This document shows, in pieces, positions 18,776-25,701 of a stretch of DNA of 64,000 nucleotides (its first letter is position 1; every line of letters begins with the position of its first letter). The DNA comes from CAZCEC01 sp964497615 (GTDB lineage Bacteria; Chloroflexota; Anaerolineae; Anaerolineales; UBA6663): the NCBI GenBank assembly GCA_964497615.1, contig CAZCEC010000001.1, positions 124,001-188,000 of the forward strand, written 5' to 3'. The notes under the pieces were generated by a model, which saw only the letters and a list, made by a program, of their open reading frames with translations, did no database searches and had not been told where the DNA came from. A program made the position numbers and the translations under genes.

Positions 18776-20044
18776 GTGAAAATCCTCGACCTCGCCGTCA
18801 AAGACCTCCTGCGCGCCACGCGCAGCTTCTTCGCGCTGGGGATGATGGTGGTTGTGCCTTTGCTCATCACAGGCATGCTCTACCTGGCGTTCGGCCAATT
18901 GCTCTCGGGTTCCGGCCCCGCTGCCTTGCCGGAACTGCGCGTGGCCGTCGTCAACCTCGATGTGCCCCCGGCCGGCGCGCCCGCCCTTGGAGCCGATCTG
19001 GCCGTCTTTCTCCACGATGAGCGCCTGCCCGACTGGCTGGTGCTGACGGAGGCCGCCACCGAGGCCGAGGCGCGGGCGTTGGTTGACGAGCAGCAGGCCG
19101 GCGCCGCCGTGATCGTCCCTGCTGACTTCACCCAGGCCCTGCTGTCACCGGGCAGTTCGACGGCGGTCCGCATTCTCCACGACCCGACCCTCACCGTCGG
19201 CCCGGCCATCCTGCAAGCCCTATTGGCCCAATTCGTGGATGGCGTCTCCGGCGCGCGCATCACGCTCGATGTAGTCAACGAGACCCGCACTGCCGCTGGC
19301 CTGCCGGCCCTCGATCCCGCCGACCAGCAGGCCCTGGCCGCCGACTACATTGAGTGGTATACCGCCGTTCAGCAGGACCTTAACCACGGCGCTGACCCCG
19401 CCCTTGCTGTTCAGCCGCCCACTGCTGCCCAGCCGCCCGAAAACAGCATGGCCGCCCTGCTGTCCCGCATCATGGCCGGCATGATGGTCTTCTTCGCCTT
19501 CTACGGCGGCGCCTACACCGCCATGTCGCTGGTGGAGGATGACGAGCTGGGCACCCTGGCCCGCCTGTTCACGACGCCCACCTCCCGCGGCACGGTCCTG
19601 GGCGGGAAGTTCCTGGCGGTGGTGCTCACCCTCGTTGGGCAGGTCAGCGTGCTTCTCCTTGCCTCGACCCTGATCTTCCGCGTGCGGTGGGGCGAGCCAG
19701 CGCCCATCCTGCTTGCCAGCCTCGGTCTGGTGGTCGCTTCGGCTGGCTTTGGGGTCCTGCTGATGAACTTCATTAAGTCCACCAAGCAGGGTGGGGCGAT
19801 CCTGGGCGGCGTGCTATCCCTCATGGGTCTGCTGGGCGGGCTGATGACCATCGCCGTCGAGTTGCCGCCGGCGTTTCAGACCGTGACCCTCTTCACGCCG
19901 CAAGGCTGGGCCATGCGCGCGTGGGACATGGTCCTGGAGGGCAAGCCGCTGCTCACCCTGGCGGTGCCCGTTGCCGTGCTCATAGCCGTTGGCCTGGCGT
20001 GCCTGGCCGGCGGCACGGTCCTGGCCCGCCGCCGCTTTGCTTAG
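18776..20044 (+). CDS. ABC-2 type permease, subunit 1
   Basis: A 422-residue YhgE/Pip/ABC-2 type permease. It has one N-terminal helix (SFFALGMMVVVPLLITGMLYLAF), a large extracytoplasmic domain (about 50-230), then five or six C-terminal helices beginning at MAGMMVFFAFYGGAY, with the conserved cytoplasmic EDDELGTLARLFTTPTSRGTVLGGK loop. The start is a GTG after AGGGAG, 29 bases after the ATPase gene. With the next gene it likely forms a heterodimeric channel. Confidence 0.88.
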   Translation: MKILDLAVKDLLRATRSFFALGMMVVVPLLITGMLYLAFGQLLSGSGPAALPELRVAVVNLDVPPAGAPALGADLAVFLHDERLPDWLVLTEAATEAEARALVDEQQAGAAVIVPADFTQALLSPGSSTAVRILHDPTLTVGPAILQALLAQFVDGVSGARITLDVVNETRTAAGLPALDPADQQALAADYIEWYTAVQQDLNHGADPALAVQPPTAAQPPENSMAALLSRIMAGMMVFFAFYGGAYTAMSLVEDDELGTLARLFTTPTSRGTVLGGKFLAVVLTLVGQVSVLLLASTLIFRVRWGEPAPILLASLGLVVASAGFGVLLMNFIKSTKQGGAILGGVLSLMGLLGGLMTIAVELPPAFQTVTLFTPQGWAMRAWDMVLEGKPLLTLAVPVAVLIAVGLACLAGGTVLARRRFA

Positions 20045-20063
20045 CCCACAAAGGCAGACCGCC

Positions 20064-21269
20064 ATGCGCTTCGTTGACCTCGCCCTCAAAGACCTCCAGC
20101 AAGTGCTGCGCGACCGGCGCTCCCTGCTGTTCCTTCTGGTCATGCCCATTGTCTTCACCGCCGTGATGGGTTACGCCTTTGGGCAGAACTCGACCGGCGA
20201 TCCGCGCCTGGCGGTCGGCTGGCGCGATGCTGATGGCGGCGTGCTGGCGGCCCGCTTCCGCGACCTGCTGGCCGCCTCGCCAGCGCTCCGCCTGGTAGAC
20301 CTAGAAACTGCTGATGACCCGGCCGATGAAGTGGGCAGCGGCCGGTTGGCGGCGGTGGTGGTCGTGCCAGGAGGCTTCACCGGCCTGGCCCTCGAGGGTC
20401 ACACCGCCCGGGTCACTGTCGTGGCCGATCAGGGCGCCTCCACTGGGCAGGCCGCCTATGAGGCCATCCGCGCCGAATATGTGCGCGTCCTCAGCGCCGC
20501 CCAGGCCGGCCGCGCCAGCCTGGCCGCGCTGGATGTGGTTGAGCCGCCCCACACCGTTGAGGAGCAGCAGGCCGTCCTGGAGACCGCCCTGGCCTCCGCC
20601 GCCACGGCCTGGCAGGCGCCGCCGCTTGCCATCGAGCGGGTGCCGGCCCGCGCCGCCTCCACCACCGAAGCGCTCCCGAGCGGTTTTGCTCAGTCATCGC
20701 CCGGCATGATTGTCATGTTCGCCGTCTTCGGCCTCACCACCTCGTCCACGCTGCTGGTGGCTGAGCGGAAGTCGCGGACGCTTCAGCGGCTGGTCACCAC
20801 TAACATGAGCCGGGCCGAGATCCTCGGCGGCCACGCCCTGGCGATGGCGCTGCTGGTCCTGGGGCAGCAAGCCATCCTCGTCGCGGCCGGCCAGTTGTTC
20901 TTTGGCGTCAACTTCGCACGCGAACCGTTGGGGATGCTGTTGGTGATGCTGGCGCTGGCCCTGTGGGTTGTGTGCCTGGGCCTCCTGGTGGGCGTCGTGG
21001 CGCAAGAGGAGCAGCAGGTCATTATGATTTCCCTCATCGCCATGTTTGTCTTCTCGGCGCTGGGCGGGGCCTGGTTCCCTCTGGAAGTCACCGGGGAGAC
21101 GTTTGCCCGCATCGGCCATGTCTTCCCGTCGGCGTGGGCCATGGATGGCTTTCAGAACCTGCTGGTGCGCGAACTGGGCGCCGCCTCGGTGCTGGTCCCG
21201 GCCGCCGTCATGCTAATCTATGCCGTCCTCTTCCTGGGCCTCGCCATCTGGCGCTTCCGGACGGAGTAA
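20064..21269 (+). CDS. ABC-2 type permease, subunit 2
   Basis: A 401-residue paralogue of the preceding permease with the same layout: an N-terminal helix (SLLFLLVMPIVFTAVMGYAFG), an extracytoplasmic domain, and C-terminal helices starting at GMIVMFAVFGLTTSSTLLV with the loop ERKSRTLQRLVTTNMSRAEILGGH. Start ATG 20064 is preceded by AAAGGCAG and lies 19 bases after the previous stop. The frame is open further upstream, but that part overlaps the preceding gene and does not align with the family. Confidence 0.88.
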   Translation: MRFVDLALKDLQQVLRDRRSLLFLLVMPIVFTAVMGYAFGQNSTGDPRLAVGWRDADGGVLAARFRDLLAASPALRLVDLETADDPADEVGSGRLAAVVVVPGGFTGLALEGHTARVTVVADQGASTGQAAYEAIRAEYVRVLSAAQAGRASLAALDVVEPPHTVEEQQAVLETALASAATAWQAPPLAIERVPARAASTTEALPSGFAQSSPGMIVMFAVFGLTTSSTLLVAERKSRTLQRLVTTNMSRAEILGGHALAMALLVLGQQAILVAAGQLFFGVNFAREPLGMLLVMLALALWVVCLGLLVGVVAQEEQQVIMISLIAMFVFSALGGAWFPLEVTGETFARIGHVFPSAWAMDGFQNLLVRELGAASVLVPAAVMLIYAVLFLGLAIWRFRTE

Positions 21270-21276
21270 ATCTGCC

Positions 21277-22197
21277 ATGCGTATTACCGCCTTGCCTGCG
21301 TCTCGCCAGCCAGCCTACCCCGTGGCCCACGCGATGGCGTGGACCGTCATCGCCGGCATCTCCATCCTGCCCGACGTCCTGTTCGCCGAGCTGGCGGGCG
21401 CCGTGCCGGGTTGGTTGGCTGCTGCCAAACTGGGTGGTGCGGGTCTGCTCTTGCTGGCCAGCTTTGCGTGGGCGCCTGCCCGCCCGCTGCGCCTATTCGC
21501 GACGGTTGTGCTGGCCCTGCTTGCCCTTGGCTGGCTGGTGCCGCGTCTCTTTGATGTTCCCGGCTGGCGGGCGTGGCTGGCGGGCCGGCCGCCCTTTGTC
21601 CGCACCCTGCTGCCCGTCCAGGCGCCGCGGCTCGTTCTGACCCTGATCATGACGGCCCTGTTGTGGCTGCTGCTGCGCGACCGGCGCAAGTTCTACTTCA
21701 CAGCGGGCCATCTCTCCGCCGTGGCCGCGCCCATTCCCCTGATTATGACGCGGCCCAACACCTGGCGCTACCTGGGGCCGTTCCTGTCGGTGGCCGTCAC
21801 CGCTGGCCTGACGGTCTTCATGTTGATCTTTGGCAAGCCGCCCTCGGCGGCCCAAATCGCTGCTGTTCTGCCGTTTGTCCCGCTGATTCTCATCTTCGCC
21901 GCGGCCAACGCCTACGGCGAGGAGCTCAGCTATCGCGCCGCACTGCTGGCGCCGCTCGAGAACGTCCTGGGGCCGAACCCCGCCCTCCTCCTCACCGCGG
22001 CTTATTTTGGCATGCAGCACTACTACGGCATGCCTTACGGCGTCGTGGGCGTGTTCATGTCGGCGGCTGTGGGCTGGCTGATGGGCAAGGCCATGCTGGA
22101 GACGCGCGGGTTCTTCTGGGCCTGGTGTATCCACTTCTGCATGGATGTGGCGGCTTTCAGCTTCATTGCCCTTGGTGCGGTGGCCCCCGGCGGCTGA
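21277..22197 (+). CDS. CPBP-family intramembrane glutamic/metallo-protease
   Basis: A 306-residue, roughly eight-helix membrane protein. The C-terminal half carries the CPBP (Rce1/Abi) signature: motif 1 EELSYR (within AYGEELSYRAAL), motif 2 FGMQH, and motif 3 HFCMD. These residues build the active site of Rce1-type CAAX proteases. Bacterial members often process peptides or give self-immunity to exported bacteriocins. The gene follows the ABC permeases by only 7 bases, so co-expression with an exporter is likely, though no precursor peptide gene was seen. Confidence 0.85.
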   Translation: MRITALPASRQPAYPVAHAMAWTVIAGISILPDVLFAELAGAVPGWLAAAKLGGAGLLLLASFAWAPARPLRLFATVVLALLALGWLVPRLFDVPGWRAWLAGRPPFVRTLLPVQAPRLVLTLIMTALLWLLLRDRRKFYFTAGHLSAVAAPIPLIMTRPNTWRYLGPFLSVAVTAGLTVFMLIFGKPPSAAQIAAVLPFVPLILIFAAANAYGEELSYRAALLAPLENVLGPNPALLLTAAYFGMQHYYGMPYGVVGVFMSAAVGWLMGKAMLETRGFFWAWCIHFCMDVAAFSFIALGAVAPGG

Positions 22198-22296
22198 CCG
22201 CGCCTGACCCGCCGGGCGACCTCCGCACGCGCCTCCGGGCCGCAATCGGCTATACTTCCGTGCAAGATTCGATTGGCCTAACGGCGGAGATGGCTG

Positions 22297-22494
22297 ATGG
22301 GTAAACTCGTGATGGTGGTGGGCGGTCTGTTGATGCTGGCCGGTATGGTGTGGTTCCTGCAGGGCGTCAGCATCCTCCCCGGCAGTTTCATGTCTGGCCA
22401 GCCACAGTGGGCCATCTACGGCGCCCTGGCGATCCTGGCCGGCATCGGTCTGGTCGTTTTCGGCCATCGCCGCGACCGGCGGCCTCGGGCCTGA
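22297..22494 (+). CDS. Small two-helix membrane protein
   Basis: A 65-residue protein with two transmembrane helices (LVMVVGGLLMLAGMVWFLQGV and WAIYGALAILAGIGLVVFG) joined by an ILPGSFMSGQ loop and ending in a basic tail RRDRRPRA. It resembles a widespread uncharacterised two-helix family with a VWFLQGVxxLPGSFM signature. A TATACT -10-like element (22251-22256) and GGCGGAGA before the ATG support independent expression. Before the element integrated, this gene would have been convergent with the NTF2-like gene now at 37632-38090. Confidence 0.75.
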   Translation: MGKLVMVVGGLLMLAGMVWFLQGVSILPGSFMSGQPQWAIYGALAILAGIGLVVFGHRRDRRPRA

Positions 22495-22654
22495 CGCGCC
22501 TCTGGCTGCTGTCACCCCTCGGCCCTCTCACCGCACCTGCCGCAGCGCTGGCGAAAATCCGAGCGCGCCCGCTCCGCCCCTTCATTGTTGTCAATGCAAG
22601 GCGCACGTGCTTCGCCGAGGACGGTCCAGGGCAGCGCGGCCTCGCCCAGCCGCT

Positions 22655-22704
22655 TTACGCTGGCGGGTCCAGCGGGCTTTTGTACGTCGGCGACTTGTGG
22701 ACGT
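22655..22704 (-). pseudogene. Displaced native 3' end of the NTF2-like gene
   Basis: On the minus strand this segment encodes VHKSPTYKSPLDPPA and a TAA stop (22657-22655). The interrupted gene at the other end of the element encodes HVHKSPSYRSTLEPPEPR. The shared DNA is exactly the 11-bp core. The simplest reading is that this is the original C-terminal coding end of that gene, stranded when the element inserted. Confidence 0.8.
22694..22704 (+). other. Left attachment core (attL)
   Basis: CTTGTGGACGT, identical to 37677-37687. Left of it is the displaced host gene tail; right of it is the displaced recombinase tail. Both coding frames (host gene on minus, recombinase on plus) continue through the core in phase at both ends, which fixes the junction. 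Confidence 0.8.
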
Positions 22705-22836
22705 TGGCGCCAAGACTGGAAACGCGCCATCGTCTTTTCGGCCTACATCCCGCTCGACGGCCGCCCCTGGTCCGGCGCTGATTTGAGCGCCGGCTTGTTC
22801 GTGGGCGCGCCGGCGCGCAGCGAGGCCCGGCGGTGA
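22705..22836 (+). pseudogene. Detached C-terminal 43 codons of the serine recombinase
   Basis: Reading plus strand in the frame set by the core (CGT at 22702-22704), 43 codons run from WRQDWKRAIVF through PLDGRPWSGADLSAGLF to ...SEARR and a TGA (22834-22836). The recombinase gene at 36068 enters its own core copy in the same frame. In the circular, excised form the two would join into one 583-codon gene. In this integrated state the segment has no start of its own. Confidence 0.75.
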
Positions 22837-22849
22837 CGGCGCGGCCCTT

Positions 22850-23065
22850 CCGTTACGGGTCTGAGCGCCGTTACGGGTGCCCATTTTCCCGTGATGGGTC
22901 GAGGTGGGATTTGAGAAACGCGGGCTTTTTGCTTGCCGGCGCCGTGATGGGTCGTCGAATTTCCGTGATGGGGCGGAGCACCCCCCAAAAGCGCCGGGCT
23001 TTTCGCATCCGTAACGGAGAAATTGCGACGGTAGGTTAAGTCGACCCGTAACCCCCGTTACGGGT
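22850..23065. repeat. Cluster of CCGTTACGGGT / CCGTGATGGGT repeats
   Basis: Eight copies of an 11-base motif lie in 216 bases: 22850-22860, 22868-22878, 22889-22899, 22942-22952, 22963-22973, 23009-23018 (ccgtaacgga), an inverted copy at 23044-23052 and a direct copy at 23055-23065. The last two form a perfect 9-bp inverted repeat with a 4-base gap. The core CCGTTACGG is itself nearly palindromic. They sit between attL and the first recombinase gene and look like protein-binding sites (recombinase arm sites, directionality factor, or iterons). Confidence 0.7.
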
Positions 23066-23102
23066 CCCGGTCCAGTGCCCCCGCCGCGCTCGAATCTGAC
23101 TA

Positions 23103-23122
23103 CCGATAATGATGGTTATCGG
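23103..23122. promoter_or_regulatory. Inverted repeat before the tyrosine recombinase gene
   Basis: CCGATAA (23103-23109) and TTATCGG (23116-23122), separated by six bases, about 60 bases upstream of the recombinase ATG. A plausible operator for its promoter; GATAAT here could also be a -10 element. Confidence 0.4.
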
Positions 23123-23184
23123 AGGGTGACACCGGCAAGGAAGGGGCAAGCAACCGGCAAGCCCTTTTGACGCCAGGAGCGCCT

Positions 23185-24159
23185 ATGACCACGGACATGA
23201 TCCCCGCTCGCCGCCCCGGGCCGCGCGGCGCCGTCATCCCAGGCCGCGCGGCGCCCTTCATCGAAGCGGCCCGGAGTGAAAACACCCGGCGCGCCTACCG
23301 CGGGGCCTGGGAGGCCTTCTGCGCGTTTTGCGCGGCCCAGGGAGTGGCTCCCCTGCCGGCGGACGCGCGGCTGTGCGCCGACTACCTGACCCACCTAGCC
23401 GAGTCGGGGCGCAAGGTCGCCACGATCAACCTGGCCGCGGCCGCGATCGCCGCCGCGCACCGCACCGCCGGCGCCGACGACCCCACCAAGCCCGAGGCGG
23501 TCCGGCTGCTGCTGACCGGCATCCGCCGCAAGCTGGGCGCCGCCCCGAGCCAGAAGGCGCCCGCCATGCGGGACGACCTGGCGCGCATGCTGGCGCGCCT
23601 GCCCGCGACCCTGGCCGGCCGGCGCGACCGCGCCCTGCTGCTGCTGGGGTACGCCGGCGCCTTCCGCCGCAGTGAACTGGTAGGCCTCGACGTGGCCGAT
23701 CTGCGTTTCGGCGCCGAGGGCCTGGTGGCCACCGTGCGGCGCAGCAAGACCGACCAGGAGGGCGAGGGCGCGCTCAAGCACGTGCCGCAGCTGCGGGCCG
23801 CGGCGCTCTGCCCGGTGCGCGCCGTGCGCGCCTGGCTCGACGCCGCCGGGATCAAGAGCGGGCCGGTCTTCCGCCGCGTGGACCGCCACGGCCATGTGGC
23901 CGCCGGCCGGCTGAGCGATCGCGCCGTCGCCCTGGTGGTCAAGCGCGCCGCGGCCGCGGCCGGGCTCGAACCGCGCCAGTTCGCGGGCCACTCGCTGCGG
24001 GCCGGCTTCGCCACGCAGGCCGCGGCCGACGACGTCGACGCGCTGGCCATCCGCGAGATCACCGGCCACAAGTCCGACCAGATGCTGAGCCGCTACGTGC
24101 GCAGCGGGGGCGCCCAGGCGCGGCGGGCCGTGCGGCGCGCGCTGGGCGATCGCGGATGA
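23185..24159 (+). CDS. Tyrosine recombinase 1
   Basis: A 324-residue site-specific recombinase. Residues about 25-105 form the SAM-like core-binding domain (RSENTRRAYRGAWEAFCAFCA). The catalytic domain has the first Arg in GAFRRSELVGLDVADL, HSLRAGFAT (H-x-x-R), the second His in ITGHKS and the nucleophile Tyr in MLSRYVRSG. All catalytic residues are intact. The ATG follows AGGAG at good spacing. Located just inside the left end of the element, next to the CCGTTACGG repeats. Because the ends match the serine recombinase gene, this enzyme may serve resolution of dimers, inversion, or an earlier integration mode. Confidence 0.9.
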   Translation: MTTDMIPARRPGPRGAVIPGRAAPFIEAARSENTRRAYRGAWEAFCAFCAAQGVAPLPADARLCADYLTHLAESGRKVATINLAAAAIAAAHRTAGADDPTKPEAVRLLLTGIRRKLGAAPSQKAPAMRDDLARMLARLPATLAGRRDRALLLLGYAGAFRRSELVGLDVADLRFGAEGLVATVRRSKTDQEGEGALKHVPQLRAAALCPVRAVRAWLDAAGIKSGPVFRRVDRHGHVAAGRLSDRAVALVVKRAAAAAGLEPRQFAGHSLRAGFATQAAADDVDALAIREITGHKSDQMLSRYVRSGGAQARRAVRRALGDRG

Positions 24160-24284
24160 CAGCCGGCTGCCAGGCGGGCGCTATGACAATGGGATGTCAG
24201 GGGCACAGAGTCAAGAAGGGACAAACAAGGGGTGCCTGGGATATTGCATCGGGGCGATCCGGCTGGTAAGATTCGGCAAATGAA

Positions 24285-24403
24285 AGGCCGCCCGGTGTTG
24301 GTCGCACCGAACGGCCTGGTCAAGCCGACGCAACCGGCCTGGTCCACCCAGTCTACCAAGGGCGGGCCGCTTGCGTCAACGACGTGGGCGGCCCGTTTTC
24401 TTT
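24285..24403 (+). promoter_or_regulatory. Candidate attenuator / structured leader
   Basis: A hairpin at 24285-24317 (aggccg...cggcct with an inner cggtg/caccg) is followed by a terminator: cgggccgc (24363-24370) and gcggcccg (24388-24395), then TTTTCTTT. The upstream segment ggccgccc (24286-24293) is exactly complementary to gggcggcc (24386-24393) in the terminator's 3' arm, so two exclusive structures are possible. The terminator ends 12 bases before the next ATG and leaves its GGAG free. It may simply end recombinase mRNA, or it may control the downstream gene. Confidence 0.5.
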
Positions 24404-24414
24404 GGAGCACGTGA

Positions 24415-25083
24415 ATGACAGTCAAGGACCCGCAGGTGGTTAAGTATAAGGCGCACATGGAAGGCGGCCATCCTGCCCTGCAGCCTTTTGAGCAGGTGCT
24501 CGTCGCCTGGCTGCTCGAGTTGGACTACGAGTCGGCAGCGGCCAAGATCCGCCGCCATCTGCCTGAGCAGGGCATCGCCATCACCGAAGCACAGCAGACT
24601 GGCGCAACCGTCTTTACGGTGCGAGACCGGAATGGCGATCCCGAGGGGTTTGTCAGGGTGAGCAAGGAAGGTCCCGAGCGCAGCCTAATCGAGGTAGTCG
24701 CCTGTCAGCAATGGCGCCAGATGGACCCCAAGCGAGACGAGATCAACCACGCGCGCCAGCAGCACATGGCGCAGCTTTTCGACCGGCTGCGGCGCCGCCT
24801 GCCGCCTGAAATCCAAGAGCATATCAAAGCGCCCATACCCAATGCGGGCGGCGATAGGCCGACGCCCCAAGCCGAGGGAGTCCCGCGCGTTGGCCCCCCC
24901 AGCCCACGAGAAGAGCAGGCCAGGCAGGACGAGAGAATCAAGGTGTTGTTTGGTGAGCTTTACAGCGACGAAGAGATCGGTAGGCGGATTGGCCAAAGCG
25001 ATCGCAATGTAAGGCGTCACTTGGCGAGGCTCGGACTCAGGCGCCGGCCAAGAAAGAGAAGGCCTGGCCCAAAGCCGGCCTAA
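24415..25083 (+). CDS. Putative DNA-binding protein, unknown family
   Basis: A 222-residue protein that I do not recognise. The N-terminal ~100 residues look like a small alpha/beta domain (FEQVLVAWLLELDYESAAAKIRRHLPE, then VFTVRDRNGDPEGFVRV). A Pro/Arg linker follows. The C-terminus resembles a helix-turn-helix: ELYSDEEIGRRIGQSDRNVRRHLARLG, then the basic tail LRRRPRKRRPGPKPA. Base composition is visibly less GC-biased than neighbours, suggesting a separate origin. The ATG follows GGAGCACGTGA. A terminator lies 36 bases after its stop. Possible role: element regulator or replication accessory. Confidence 0.65.
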   Translation: MTVKDPQVVKYKAHMEGGHPALQPFEQVLVAWLLELDYESAAAKIRRHLPEQGIAITEAQQTGATVFTVRDRNGDPEGFVRVSKEGPERSLIEVVACQQWRQMDPKRDEINHARQQHMAQLFDRLRRRLPPEIQEHIKAPIPNAGGDRPTPQAEGVPRVGPPSPREEQARQDERIKVLFGELYSDEEIGRRIGQSDRNVRRHLARLGLRRRPRKRRPGPKPA

Positions 25084-25118
25084 ACGCGGCCTAACGCCGT
25101 CCGCAATAGCGCAGTATT

Positions 25119-25156
25119 GTCGAGCTGCTTCACACGAGAAGTAGCTCGACTGTTTT
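25119..25156 (+). terminator. Rho-independent terminator
   Basis: GTCGAGCT-g-CTTC (25119-25131) pairs with GAAG-t-AGCTCGAC (25138-25150): 12 bp with one mismatch and a 6-base loop, followed by TGTTTTC. It ends transcription of the preceding gene and sits 20 bases before the next start codon. Confidence 0.7.
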
Positions 25157-25175
25157 CATGCAACGGAGGCAAGGC

Positions 25176-25385
25176 ATGGCCCGGCTGACTCTCACATTGC
25201 CACTGATTGAGCGCGACGCTCTGATCCAGTTGGCCGAGCGCGAGTACCGCGATCCGCGCGCGCAGGCGGCCCTCATCATCCGCAACGAGCTCGAGCGCCT
25301 CGGACTGGTGGTCACCAGCGACGCGCAGGCGAACCAAGCTGGTCCGATATTGACTAATCCCCCCTATGTTAAAGTCAACGCCTAA
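25176..25385 (+). CDS. Ribbon-helix-helix (CopG/Arc-like) protein
   Basis: A 69-residue protein whose first 45 residues fit a ribbon-helix-helix DNA-binding fold: beta strand RLTLTLPLIERDA, helix LIQLAEREYRD, turn, and helix AALIIRNELERLGLV. The ATG (25176) follows CGGAGG by six bases. It lies directly upstream of the replication-type helicase, where such proteins commonly control copy number or replication gene expression. The C-terminal 25 residues are unstructured. Confidence 0.75.
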   Translation: MARLTLTLPLIERDALIQLAEREYRDPRAQAALIIRNELERLGLVVTSDAQANQAGPILTNPPYVKVNA

Positions 25386-25545
25386 GCCCGCGCCGGCGCC
25401 AGACCTCGCCGATGCGCTTGCGGACTGCCTGGCCTACCTCCTGGCCAAGCGCCGCGCCGCTGGCGGCATGTCCGTGGACATGGCCGTGCCGCCCACCCCT
25501 GCCCCACCTCGGCCCGCCCATGGCAAACGCCCCCCTGTCCGCTGA
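25366..25545 (+). CDS. Small protein upstream of helicase (59 aa)
   Basis: Starts MLKSTPKPAPAPDLADAL and continues with a helix ADCLAYLLAKRRAAGG and a Pro-rich tail. It overlaps the end of the RHH gene by 20 bases. Compact, gap-free overlaps with both neighbours and alanine-rich helical content fit a real small phage-type gene. Its middle contains the palindrome-like ATGTCCGTGGACAT (25468-25481), which also offers an internal ATG start. No homology recognised. Confidence 0.5.
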   Translation: MLKSTPKPAPAPDLADALADCLAYLLAKRRAAGGMSVDMAVPPTPAPPRPAHGKRPPVR

Positions 25546-25699
25546 GCTGAAGGCGCCGCCCGCGTGGCGACCGCTGCTGGCCCTGGCCCGGCGTCTTTCG
25601 ACCGCGGCGCCCAGCCCTGAGCTGCGCCGTCGGCATCGGCGCATCCACCAGCACCTGGTCGCGGCCTTCCGTCGGGCGCGCCGATCGGGGTCGCGCTGA
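25520..25699 (+). CDS. Small basic protein upstream of helicase (59 aa)
   Basis: A very basic 59-residue protein: MANAPLSAELKAPPAWRPLL then two Arg-rich helices (SPELRRRHRRIHQHLVAAFRRARRSG). It overlaps the previous small gene by 26 bases and stops 2 bases before the helicase ATG, a spacing typical of a co-translated operon. The charge suggests nucleic-acid binding. Function unknown. Confidence 0.5.
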   Translation: MANAPLSAELKAPPAWRPLLALARRLSTAAPSPELRRRHRRIHQHLVAAFRRARRSGSR

Positions 25700-25701
25700 G
25701 C

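Noticed and set aside
22585..22836. Independent 83-residue gene at the left end of the element
   Set aside because: Only the part after the core has protein-like composition; upstream of it the frame runs antisense through the displaced host gene tail. Better explained as the detached recombinase C-terminus.
22850..23065. CRISPR array at the left end of the element
   Set aside because: Repeats are only 11 bases with unequal 7-45-base spacing, and no cas genes occur in the window.
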